From: Sphingopyxis sp. H053 | Lineage (GTDB): Bacteria; Pseudomonadota; Alphaproteobacteria; Sphingomonadales; Sphingomonadaceae | DNA length: 64,000 nt | Assembly (NCBI RefSeq): GCF_001468225.1 | Contig: NZ_LNRU01000009.1 | Location: forward strand, 62,001-126,000 | Reading direction: 5' to 3' | Shown here: positions 1-7,719 of the stretch, piece after piece | How the letters are laid out: each line of letters starts with the position of its first letter | Numbering within the stretch: position 1 is the stretch's first letter | The notes under the pieces: model-generated | Seen by the model: only the letters and a program-made list of their open reading frames with translations | Databases searched by the model: none | What the model was told of the DNA's origin: nothing | Translations under genes and position numbers: made by a program

Positions 1-2
1 CA

Positions 3-1112
3 CCCGCGCCGTCCGCCGCCAAGGCGACGGCATCCGCTGCGTCGGCGCTCGCGACCGCAAGCCTCACAACGACCGTCGGCGGTTACACCTATGACTGGAC
101 AGCGCTGAAGGCCGCGATCGTCGCTGACACCGAAGTCGCTAGTGGCTATTTCATTGTCGGGAACGCGTCCGATCCCACTTATCTTTTCGAATTCGACAAG
201 GGCAGTTTTGGCATCGACCGGGTGACACCGCTCGCCTCGGCTTCCAAATGGTTTGCTGGCGCGCTCGGCATGCGCATGGTGCAGGCGGGCATTGCCACGC
301 TCGACGATCCGATGCGGCCACCACTCGCCTTCTGGACGACGAGCGGAACGAAGAAGGATGTCAAACTCAAGCATACGCTGTCGATGACATCGGGCTTTAA
401 TGCGAGCCCGCTCGTCGGCGGCTGCCAGCTTCTCCCGACTTTTGGTCTCTATAACTGCGCCAAGAGCATCCACGACCTGCGCTACGACATCCTGCGCCCG
501 GGCAATGCGCCTGGTGCTCAATATAGCTACGGTCCTCACGGCATTCAGGTCGCAGGGGCGTATTTGGAGGCCAAGGATACAAGCATAGAACCAGGAACGT
601 CGCCAGCACGCGAGCGGAACTTCCACGAACTGTTTGCGCAGCACGTCACCATCCCGCTCGGGATGTCAAGCACCACGTGGTACGATCCCCACCCCCCCGC
701 GACCGTCCCAACCAATCCGTGGGTGGCCGGCGGCGCCTTCTCCACGCCGCGCGACTATGCGAAACTGCTGCGCGCGTTCCTCGGCGGCAGCTTCATCACC
801 AACATGACGGCCTTCACGCAGCCGCGCACGATCGGACTGCCGCGTGTTTTCGTTCCGGCGAGCACAGTGAACTGGGAATATGCGCTCGGCTCCTTCGTCG
901 AATGCGACACGCCCTCGGCGTGCGCGACGTCGAAGATCAACTCTTCGCCCGGCGCCTATGGCTGGACCGGCTGGATCGATCGCGAGACCGGCTATTATGC
1001 CCTGATCGCGACCGAAATATCGAGCGGAGGCGACCGCAAGGGCGTCGAGCTCGAGCAGGTCATGCAGGATCTGATCGAGGATGCGATTGCGAACCGCACT
1101 CCGGCGCCCTGA
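3..1112 (+). CDS. Serine hydrolase, beta-lactamase/class C esterase family (5' truncated)
   Basis: The frame is open from the first bases of the window, so the start lies to the left; 369 residues are visible. A Ser-Ala-Ser-Lys tetrad at 228-242 fits the SxxK nucleophile of class C beta-lactamase-like esterases and D-aminopeptidases, and a YSYG segment near 523 fits the second catalytic Tyr motif. The first visible residues are Ala/Thr/Ser-rich, as in an exported protein after its signal peptide. Hydrolysis of an ester or amide is the family role; the substrate is unknown. The closest gene downstream is on the other strand, so no operon partner is visible. Confidence 0.72.
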   Translation, partial: PAPSAAKATASAASALATASLTTTVGGYTYDWTALKAAIVADTEVASGYFIVGNASDPTYLFEFDKGSFGIDRVTPLASASKWFAGALGMRMVQAGIATLDDPMRPPLAFWTTSGTKKDVKLKHTLSMTSGFNASPLVGGCQLLPTFGLYNCAKSIHDLRYDILRPGNAPGAQYSYGPHGIQVAGAYLEAKDTSIEPGTSPARERNFHELFAQHVTIPLGMSSTTWYDPHPPATVPTNPWVAGGAFSTPRDYAKLLRAFLGGSFITNMTAFTQPRTIGLPRVFVPASTVNWEYALGSFVECDTPSACATSKINSSPGAYGWTGWIDRETGYYALIATEISSGGDRKGVELEQVMQDLIEDAIANRTPAP

Positions 1113-1501
1113 CCCGATCGGCAAAACTTCGCCTATGGTGCCTGGGCCAGGCCGCGCCGTGAGGTAGCGGTCTGGCTCAACGGAGGGGGCTGGACACCGC
1201 GTGGTTGTGCTGACAGCCGGCTTTCGAAGGGCATGAAGGACCGCTTTCTCGATCATGGAGCGGTTCAATACGAACGCGAGTAGAGCAAGTAGAACCGAAG
1301 GCGGACCATCTCGCCCTGCGCATCTTGCTCGAGCGTTCGGCGCGACGCATGACAGCGCCAAACGCGGTGCCGCAACTATGCCCTAAGACTTAGTTCCGCT
1401 CGATAACTCGCCGCAGCCGATCAGCGATGATCAAAAGGTCGCCGAGGCAGGACCGCACCAGCACGATGGCTGCGAGAAGTGCCACGACTCTTGCGCGATG
1501 G
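1113..1501. other. Intergenic region without recognised gene
   Basis: 389 bases between two convergent genes. I see no open frame with a plausible start and ribosome site, no RNA gene and no strong hairpin with a T run. Confidence 0.5.
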
Positions 1502-1915
1502 TCAGGCGACGTAAGCACCTCTACCACTCGCTATCAAGGTTCCGTCTGCAGACACAATCCGCGTCCCGGCTATGCTTATCTGCCGACCCAGTTTGACCGG
1601 CCTGCCGATCGCCCGCATCAGCCCTGGCAAGGCCGGTCGGTGAAAATCGACGTGCAAGTTTGCCGTAGCCCGCGCAGACCCTCCCATGGCAATGACCGTG
1701 TAAAGGCCGGTAAGATCGATCAGCGCCGATAAAATGCCACCATGCGCTGCGCCGACCGTCGGATTTGAGATTATTTCGTCTCGCCAGGGCATTGAGATCA
1801 CCAACTCGTCGGTGCCGACCTCGGCGATCCTGAGCCCGAGCCAGCGGTGGAAAGGCGCAAGCAACAGCAGCTCCCCCAGTTCCTCAAGCCCAGGGGCGAC
1901 CCGTGGGGCGTTCAT
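1502..1915 (-). CDS. PaaI-type hotdog-fold thioesterase
   Basis: 137 residues, the usual length for a PaaI/YdiI-type hotdog thioesterase, which hydrolyses aromatic or short acyl-CoA esters. The hotdog helix motif HGGILSALIDLTG sits near residues 59-71, with the conserved HGG followed by an acidic residue in the helix. The start codon overlaps the stop of the upstream alpha/beta hydrolase by 4 bases (ATGA), so the two are translationally coupled. A role in recycling CoA from aromatic acyl-CoA is inferred from the catabolic surroundings. Confidence 0.82.
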   Translation of the reverse strand: MNAPRVAPGLEELGELLLLAPFHRWLGLRIAEVGTDELVISMPWRDEIISNPTVGAAHGGILSALIDLTGLYTVIAMGGSARATANLHVDFHRPALPGLMRAIGRPVKLGRQISIAGTRIVSADGTLIASGRGAYVA

Positions 1916-2787
1916 GACTTCATCTCCATTTCATGGGTGCTGAGCAAAAACTCCACAATTGACTTGCCAAACGCGTCATTCTCGTCGCCCACCACCATAT
2001 GGGTCGCATTCGCGATGTCGCTATATGCCATATGCGGGACCAATCTTCGGAAATGCTTGACGGCTTCCAGCGAAACTAGGTCGCTCGACCCACCGCGGAT
2101 CAGATGCACAGGCAAGGCTAAACTGGCAGCGGCGGCGCTCAGTTCGCTGCGGCCATTGTCGCTTGAGACACCGCCTTGCCGCGTAACTCCTTCGATGAAG
2201 GTCGGGTCCCAATGCCAATAGAAGCGCCCATCGTCCTTGCGGCGCAGATAGTGGGCGAGCCCAGGCGAGGCCTTCCGGCTAGGCCGATGGGGCAGATAGT
2301 CGGAAATGACCTCAGCGGCCTCCTCCACCGACGCAAACCCTTCGCGCGCATGGGCCGCCATGAAACCGACCACGCGGGCAACGCCGCTCGGTTCCATCTG
2401 CGGCGTGACGTCGACCAAGGTAAGCGATCCAAAACTCCCCGGTGCGCGGTTTCCCTCCGCAATGATCCCAGCCAGCCCCCCAAGCGATGCGCCGATCATC
2501 GCCGGCTTTCTTCGCATCGCCGCAGCGATCTCAACGAGATCGGCCGCGAAATCGGAAATGTCATAAGCCCCATCACTGGCCCAAGCGCTCTCGCCGTGCC
2601 CGCGCATATCGACGGCGATCGTCCGAAAACCGTGGCTCGCGAGTTGACGGGTCACCGACTTCCACGCCCGGCGGGTCTGGCCGCCGCCGTGCGCCAAAAT
2701 CACCGGAAAGCCCAGTTCCGGTCCATCGATCGACGCCGCGATTGCATGGCCCGCTTTTCCCGCAAGCGTGATCGTCCGATCATACAT
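1912..2787 (-). CDS. Alpha/beta hydrolase
   Basis: 291 residues with the alpha/beta hydrolase order: oxyanion-region HGGGQTRRAW near residue 34, DMRGHGESAW near 60, nucleophile elbow GASLGG near 98, a late acid within RGGSSDLVS and the catalytic His in NATHMVVG near 264. The family includes esterases, epoxide hydrolases and C-C hydrolases; I cannot choose a substrate. It is the first gene of a two-gene operon with the thioesterase and is divergent from a MarR-type gene across a 44-base gap holding a perfect palindrome (2798-2819), so regulation by that MarR protein is likely. Confidence 0.8.
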   Translation of the reverse strand: MYDRTITLAGKAGHAIAASIDGPELGFPVILAHGGGQTRRAWKSVTRQLASHGFRTIAVDMRGHGESAWASDGAYDISDFAADLVEIAAAMRRKPAMIGASLGGLAGIIAEGNRAPGSFGSLTLVDVTPQMEPSGVARVVGFMAAHAREGFASVEEAAEVISDYLPHRPSRKASPGLAHYLRRKDDGRFYWHWDPTFIEGVTRQGGVSSDNGRSELSAAAASLALPVHLIRGGSSDLVSLEAVKHFRRLVPHMAYSDIANATHMVVGDENDAFGKSIVEFLLSTHEMEMKS

Positions 2788-2797
2788 TCAGGCATCA

Positions 2798-2819
2798 TAC
2801 TGTATCATATCTTACAGTA
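2798..2819. promoter_or_regulatory. Perfect 7-bp-arm palindrome, probable MarR operator
   Basis: TACTGTA, 8 bases, TACAGTA: two perfectly complementary 7-base arms in the gap between the divergent hydrolase and MarR genes. A further TACAGT half-site lies at about 2848-2853, inside the annotated start of the MarR frame. MarR proteins commonly bind such palindromes between their own gene and a divergent target. Binding is inferred. Confidence 0.6.
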
Positions 2820-2831
2820 AAGCATGTTCAT

Positions 2832-3355
2832 ATGCCGATAGTGGCTTTACAGTTTCAGCCGATGGTCGACTTTCGCAGCACCAGCGATGCTTCTCTCGGG
2901 AAAAGTCTTCTGACGGACTCAGACGAGTTTGTCTTTGTCATCGAAGAAGTGCCACGCAAACTTCGCCGCTTGTTCGACGCCTCAATGGCGCGCTTCGGAT
3001 TGACCCGAACCCAGTGGCGCGCGCTCGTCTATATTTATCGGACCCCGGGCATTACCCAGACCGATCTCGCCAAATGCTCGAACTGGAGCGTGCCAGCGTT
3101 GGCCATGTTGTCGACCAGCTGGAAAGAATGACGCTCGCGGAACGGCGCGCTGCCAAGGGCGACCGGCGCGTCTGGGAGCTTCATCTCTTACCCCGAGCGA
3201 TCGAAATCCTGCCCCAGCTGCGCGCCGAAGCCGACATGATCTACGCGCGGCTGCTCCATATGATTTCACCGACTGAAATACGCGCGGTCCGCGCATTGCT
3301 GACGAAAATGTCAGGCAATCTCGAAAGCGGATCGGAAGACATGCCTCCTCGATAG
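2832..3355 (+). pseudogene. MarR-family regulator, frameshifted
   Basis: The first part (2832-3131 frame) reads an N-terminal MarR helix region through RFGLTRTQWRALVYIYRTPG and ITQTDLAK. The recognition helix and wing then continue in another frame (LELERASVGHVVDQLE, then ERRAAKGDRRVW) to a stop at 3355. Adding one A to the AAA run at 3072-3074 joins both halves into one normal MarR protein of about 174 residues. As read, the protein would lose its recognition helix. This is either a real inactivating deletion or a homopolymer sequencing error. It faces the hydrolase-thioesterase operon across the palindrome. Confidence 0.8.
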
Positions 3356-3701
3356 AAGCATTGAAAGATTTGAAATGGCCGACGCCATTCATCGTCAGCA
3401 AGCCGATTTCCCCAATTGGCGCCGCTCGCGTTTGCGGCGGCGCACCGCCGCCGTTCTGCCCCCTCTGCACCAAATCGCCAGCACTGACGACTAACGAATT
3501 GCGAATATGGCGGCAGGGAGCCCTACCTAACCTCTTGTCGTGTCAGCAAAATCGTCCGACCGAGCCGGCGATCTTTCGGCGGTGAGGGCTCTTCCTCGAG
3601 GCAGACCGCTCTTGGCTTCGCATGCCAACGCCAATTGACCGACGAGCCATTTTGTGCAACGTGTTGTCTACTAGGAAACGAATCTCTGCTTGGAGACCGA
3701 C
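3356..3701. other. Intergenic region without recognised gene
   Basis: 346 bases after the MarR remnant. Short frames exist, but none has both a plausible ribosome site and a recognisable protein. I see nothing else in it. Confidence 0.5.
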
Positions 3702-3923
3702 ATGGCTCAACCCGAGCGCTTCATGCGAGGACAGAGTGCCGGTGGCTGCGCTTGTGGCGACGGGCCGGTCTTTGAAGTGAGGCTGGGCGCCGACGGTCAG
3801 CCTCTGGCATTCGCCGACGCCTATCCCAACGCGCTTCCAATCCTGAAGAGGCTCGCACGCGGTCGGGTACCGAACAAGCTAGTGCTTCCCCTTTCGGCGG
3901 ATCGCCCGACACGACACGTCTGA
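3702..3923 (+). CDS. Small hypothetical protein or gene remnant
   Basis: 73 residues starting MAQPERFMRG, with GGAG six bases before the ATG, which supports the start. It contains GGCACGDGP and a stretch resembling a folded domain edge. I recognise no family. A protein-like frame (GDYQIALDGLAEAGRS) continues past the stop in another phase, so this may be the front part of a decayed longer gene. It lies in a gene-poor stretch between the MarR remnant and the catabolic operon. Confidence 0.3.
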   Translation: MAQPERFMRGQSAGGCACGDGPVFEVRLGADGQPLAFADAYPNALPILKRLARGRVPNKLVLPLSADRPTRHV

Positions 3924-4173
3924 TATCGGGGCAGCGGGGACTACCAGATCGCTCTCGACGGGCTCGCCGAAGCCGGCCGCTCTTTGCCTCGGGCCCTGCG
4001 CGTTGAAGGATCGAACGTTCGCGACGAGCGGGCGATAACAACCCTATGCTGCCAGGTGCCGCTCAGCACATCGCCCCGGTCATGACGACACCCCTCTCGG
4101 GACTCGCGATAAGGCTTGCCCCGAATCAAAACAAACAGTACAGACTGACTGATCATTGGATTTGAGGTGGCAA

Positions 4174-5034
4174 ATGCTGGAGCAGCTACGGTTCGTACGG
4201 ATCCCGGTTCAGTCGCTTAGCGAAGCCACGCGGCTCGCCGTTGATACCGTCGGCCTGCAGCACAGCGAACGGTTGCCGGAAGCCGAACGGTTCCGTTCTG
4301 ACTCTCGGTCCTATTGCCTGGAGTTCGACGGTTCCGGGAGCAGCCTCCGGCCCAGCGTGGCGGTGTCGCTGAGAACCGTCGAGCAGCTGCAGGAAGTCTC
4401 CGGGAAACTCAGGGAGCGAAATTGGGATGTCGAGGCGATCCCTCACGATCTGTGTCGAAGCCGCCGCTATCACGCGGGGCTCGCCTGTCGCGACCTAAGC
4501 GGCAATCTCATCGAGCTGGTCGTTCGGGCCGAGGAGAGCGGCGAGCGATATTTTCCATCGCGCGATGCGGGAATTGTCGGCCTGTCACACGTGATCCTCG
4601 GCAGCCGGGACCCGGCGTCTGACGCCGCTGTGTGGGTGGACATCCTCGGAGCGCGGATCACCGATCGGGTGGGCGACGCAATCTACCTCGGCTGGGACGA
4701 TCAGCATCACAGGATCATGATTGTGCCGAGCAAGCGCGAGAGCTTCCTCGTCGTGGGGTTTGAGGTCGAGAGCATCGACGCCGTGATGCAGTCGAAATAT
4801 TTTCTCCTTGACCGGCAGGTCGGCATTGTCCGCGGCCCAGGCAAGGAACCCGCGAGCGGTGAAGTGTTTCTGACCTTCAGCGGGCCCTCGCCCGACAGCT
4901 ATTTCACCTATTCGACCCGATCGGATCCGTCGCCCGTCGGACGCCGGCCACGGCAGTTTGCCGATTCTCCCGCCTCGCTATGCAGTTGGGGTTCGACCTC
5001 CAACCTCGAAGAATTGGGAGGAACGTTGCCATGA
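4174..5034 (+). CDS. Extradiol-dioxygenase-like VOC protein lacking iron ligands
   Basis: 286 residues. ATG 4174 is preferred over an upstream TTG because GAGGTGG precedes it by six bases. It has the two-domain vicinal-oxygen-chelate layout of BphC-type extradiol dioxygenases and aligns end to end with the next gene, including the shared closing CSWGST/CMWGAT motif. Of the three metal ligands, the first His is kept (His139 in GLSHVI). The second is Phe196 (neighbour: His198) and the third is Thr245 (neighbour: Glu246). The outer catalytic His is also replaced, by Glu225. Ring cleavage by this chain alone is therefore unlikely. The 4-base overlap with its active paralogue suggests a partner or regulatory subunit, which is inference. 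Confidence 0.8.
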   Translation: MLEQLRFVRIPVQSLSEATRLAVDTVGLQHSERLPEAERFRSDSRSYCLEFDGSGSSLRPSVAVSLRTVEQLQEVSGKLRERNWDVEAIPHDLCRSRRYHAGLACRDLSGNLIELVVRAEESGERYFPSRDAGIVGLSHVILGSRDPASDAAVWVDILGARITDRVGDAIYLGWDDQHHRIMIVPSKRESFLVVGFEVESIDAVMQSKYFLLDRQVGIVRGPGKEPASGEVFLTFSGPSPDSYFTYSTRSDPSPVGRRPRQFADSPASLCSWGSTSNLEELGGTLP

Positions 5035-5888
5035 CCATCAACATCATTGACATCGCTTATACTCGTCTCAAGACACCGGATGTCGCGGCCGCTACCGATT
5101 TCGCCACGCGAATACTTGGCCTGGAGCCTGTCGATCGCGCGGTTGATCGCCTGTCGTTTCGCTCCGATAGTCGCATGAGCACGATGAGCTACGAGATCGG
5201 CGACCCATCCGAAACGATTGTCGGCTTCGAATTGGCGAATGGGGAGGATCTCCTCAATGCGGCGAAAACGCTCGAAGCATTAGGGTATGAGGTGTGCTAC
5301 GGTTCGCATGAGGAACGCGAGCAGCGGCACGTTTCCGAATTCATAGCCTTTCGTGACCCCAGCGGGGGACGCATCGAATTCGCGGTTTCGCCGCAGATCG
5401 GTGGCAATGGCGCGCAGCTGTCTCGCGACGCGGGAATTACGGGTTTCAGTCACGTCGGTCTGTTCAGCCGGGATCCCGGTCGCGATGAGCATTTCTGGAC
5501 CCAAATATGCAATGCACGCGTCAGTGACCGGGTAGGCGAGCTCCCGCTGCTCCGTCTGAGCCAGATTCACCACAGCATCGCGCTCGTCCCCGCAGACCGG
5601 TGCGGTATCCAGCACATCAACCACCAGGTTCAGTCGATCGACGATGTGCAGCGCAGCTACGCGCTGCTTAGCCAGCATAAGGTTCCCATCGTCTTCGGAC
5701 CCGGCCGGCATCCGACTTCGGGCGCGCGGTTCGTATATTTCGAGGGTCCCGACGGGATGGTCTTTGAATATTCCGTCGGCGTGCGCGAGGTCGACGAAGA
5801 GACCTACAGGGAACGCCAGTTCGGCTTTGAACCGAAGAGCTTCTGCATGTGGGGCGCAACCCCGAAAATCAAGGAGTTGTCCACATAG
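5031..5888 (+). CDS. Extradiol ring-cleavage dioxygenase (BphC/NahC-type VOC)
   Basis: 285 residues, two VOC repeats of the type I extradiol family, which opens catecholic rings next to the hydroxyls with Fe(II) and O2. Predicted ligands are His141 (GFSHVGLF), His198 (INHQ) and Glu246 (VFEYSVG). Second-sphere catalytic histidines are His181 (IHHSIAL) and His227 (GPGRHP), in the order seen in BphC. The start overlaps the stop of the degenerate paralogue by ATGA. A Rieske oxygenase pair follows after 92 bases. The substrate is probably a bicyclic or substituted catechol; the sequence does not settle which. Confidence 0.85.
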   Translation: MTINIIDIAYTRLKTPDVAAATDFATRILGLEPVDRAVDRLSFRSDSRMSTMSYEIGDPSETIVGFELANGEDLLNAAKTLEALGYEVCYGSHEEREQRHVSEFIAFRDPSGGRIEFAVSPQIGGNGAQLSRDAGITGFSHVGLFSRDPGRDEHFWTQICNARVSDRVGELPLLRLSQIHHSIALVPADRCGIQHINHQVQSIDDVQRSYALLSQHKVPIVFGPGRHPTSGARFVYFEGPDGMVFEYSVGVREVDEETYRERQFGFEPKSFCMWGATPKIKELST

Positions 5889-5980
5889 ACTTGGGCCCCG
5901 GTGGGCAGCGGGCATGGGATGAATGTGACCGCATCGCGAGGTGACGCGGGCGGCGAAATAGCAAAGAGAAAGGATGGGAG

Positions 5981-7171
5981 ATGACGGTTCCGGAGGCTTA
6001 TCTTCAAGACATTGTCTGGCCGGCAAATTTTAACGAAATCCCCAAGGAGATTTTCGTCCGGCAAGACCTCTACCAAGCCGAGATCGACCGGATTTTCCGT
6101 GGAGCCGAGTGGCATCCCGTTGCGCACGAAAGCGAAGTGCCGCACCCGGGGGACTTCAAAACCTGCAATCTTGCGGACGTCCCCCTGCTCATCATCCGCG
6201 GCGACGACGGACGGGTCAGGGCATTCTTCAACGCCTGCTCACATCGCAGCACCCAGATCGAGGTAAAGCCTTCGGGCAATCGAGCCGAATTCGAATGCCC
6301 CTATCATCGGTGGCTGTTCAACAAAGAGGGCGAGTTGGTCGGCTGCCCCAATCAGCGCGAATTCATCCCCGGTTTCGACAAGAAAGACTATCCGCTGACC
6401 CAGCCGCGGCAGGAATCGGTCGGCGGCCTCCTGTTCGTGACGCTGTCGCCGGACACCGAAAGCCTCGACGACTTCCTGCAGGAAGCGAAAGGGTCGTTGC
6501 TGGACATCATGGCCGGTGACGGACGCCTCAAGCTGATTGGCTATCATCGGGTCCGGTATCTGACCAACTGGAAAGCCTATAGCGACAACGACGGCTATCA
6601 TCCGCCGCTCCTGCACCAGGCGTTCACGATGCTCAACTGGCAGGGCGGCGCAGGCCGCCAGTATGCGACTACCGGACGTGGCCATTATTGCATCGAAACC
6701 GAGTTGACCGTTCCCCAGCCCACGAGCGTAATCCGCGATGCTTCGGTCATCGAGTTTCGCGACGAGGGGCGGCCGAAAAACGCCAGCGTGCTCGCTCTCT
6801 TTCCGATGCTCGTCGCCTCAAATTACCTGAACGTCATCAGCATCCGTTTCGCTACGCCTGTCGCAATCGACGAGGTGGAAGTCACCTACGCCTATTTCGC
6901 GCATCAGGACGACGATGACGCGATGGTCTTGCACCGAATAAGGCAAAGCTCCAACGCGATCGGCCCGTCCGGCCTGATCAGTATGGAAGACGCCTCGGTT
7001 TTCCACCGGGTCCAGATCGGCAATCGCACCCCCGGCAAGGCCATCTTCCAAAAAGGCGTCACCGATCCATCCCGGCTCGGGTTCGAATTCCGTCAGAACG
7101 ACGAGAGCGGCAATCTTCCGCACTGGGAATATTATCGCGCCGCCATGGGCTTCCGGAGGAGGGAGGCATGA
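5981..7171 (+). CDS. Rieske ring-hydroxylating oxygenase alpha subunit (pair 1)
   Basis: 396 residues. Rieske [2Fe-2S] ligands are Cys86, His88, Cys106 and His109 (CSHR and CPYHRW). The mononuclear iron site is DNDGYHPPLLH, with His207 and His212 and Asp202/Asp204 as the bridging acids. GGATGGGAG precedes the ATG. It is the catalytic subunit that adds O2 to an aromatic ring, taking electrons from a ferredoxin. It overlaps the beta-subunit gene by ATGA. It is a close paralogue of the alpha subunit at 42455-43630: both share NFNEIPKE, the CPNQREF block and MEDAS. No ferredoxin or reductase gene lies in this operon. Confidence 0.92.
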   Translation: MTVPEAYLQDIVWPANFNEIPKEIFVRQDLYQAEIDRIFRGAEWHPVAHESEVPHPGDFKTCNLADVPLLIIRGDDGRVRAFFNACSHRSTQIEVKPSGNRAEFECPYHRWLFNKEGELVGCPNQREFIPGFDKKDYPLTQPRQESVGGLLFVTLSPDTESLDDFLQEAKGSLLDIMAGDGRLKLIGYHRVRYLTNWKAYSDNDGYHPPLLHQAFTMLNWQGGAGRQYATTGRGHYCIETELTVPQPTSVIRDASVIEFRDEGRPKNASVLALFPMLVASNYLNVISIRFATPVAIDEVEVTYAYFAHQDDDDAMVLHRIRQSSNAIGPSGLISMEDASVFHRVQIGNRTPGKAIFQKGVTDPSRLGFEFRQNDESGNLPHWEYYRAAMGFRRREA

Positions 7172-7662
7172 CGCGCTTGACGCTCGACGAGCTCGCGCGG
7201 CTCGATGAACTCCAGTCGGCATATATGTCGGCACTGGACGGGAAGAAAATGCGGTCGTGGCTCGACACGTTCGAAGATGATCCGAGCGCGAGTTACATCT
7301 GCATCGCGCGCAACGATGTCGAGAGCGGCCTGCGCGTGGCGATGATGCTCGACGACTGCCGCGACAGGTTAATCGATCGCTGCACCTTCATCGAAGACAT
7401 ATGGGCGGGTACATTCCAGGACTATCGTACCCGGCATTTCGTTCAGCGCGTGCACGCCAGCCGCCGCGCGGATGGTCTCGTCGACATGGTCTCGAACTTC
7501 TCCGTGATCTTTACCCCCGACGATACCGGGCTGCCGCAGCAGCTGGCCGCCGGGACCTACGAGGACATTATTCGAATGGAAGACGATCAATGTCGCTTTC
7601 TGTCGCGGAACGCGGTGACCGACAACGCGGTCGTGCCGCGGTATCTGGTGTTTCCTTTGTGA
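7168..7662 (+). CDS. Rieske oxygenase beta subunit (pair 1)
   Basis: 164 residues of the SnoaL-like small subunit of ring-hydroxylating oxygenases, which packs against the alpha subunit and has no redox centre. Recognisable parts are the early LDELQSAYMSALDG helix, the DDCRDRLIDR turn near residue 60 and the IWAGTFQDYRTRHF strand. It starts inside the alpha-subunit stop (ATGA) and is closely similar to the beta subunit at 43627-44124, which shares WAGTFQDYRTRHFVQRV, so the whole pair is duplicated in the island. Confidence 0.9.
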   Translation: MTRLTLDELARLDELQSAYMSALDGKKMRSWLDTFEDDPSASYICIARNDVESGLRVAMMLDDCRDRLIDRCTFIEDIWAGTFQDYRTRHFVQRVHASRRADGLVDMVSNFSVIFTPDDTGLPQQLAAGTYEDIIRMEDDQCRFLSRNAVTDNAVVPRYLVFPL

Positions 7663-7719
7663 GCGGTGACAGAATAACCTTATAAATCAATTACTAAATA
7701 ATCGGGAGGGAGACCGAAA

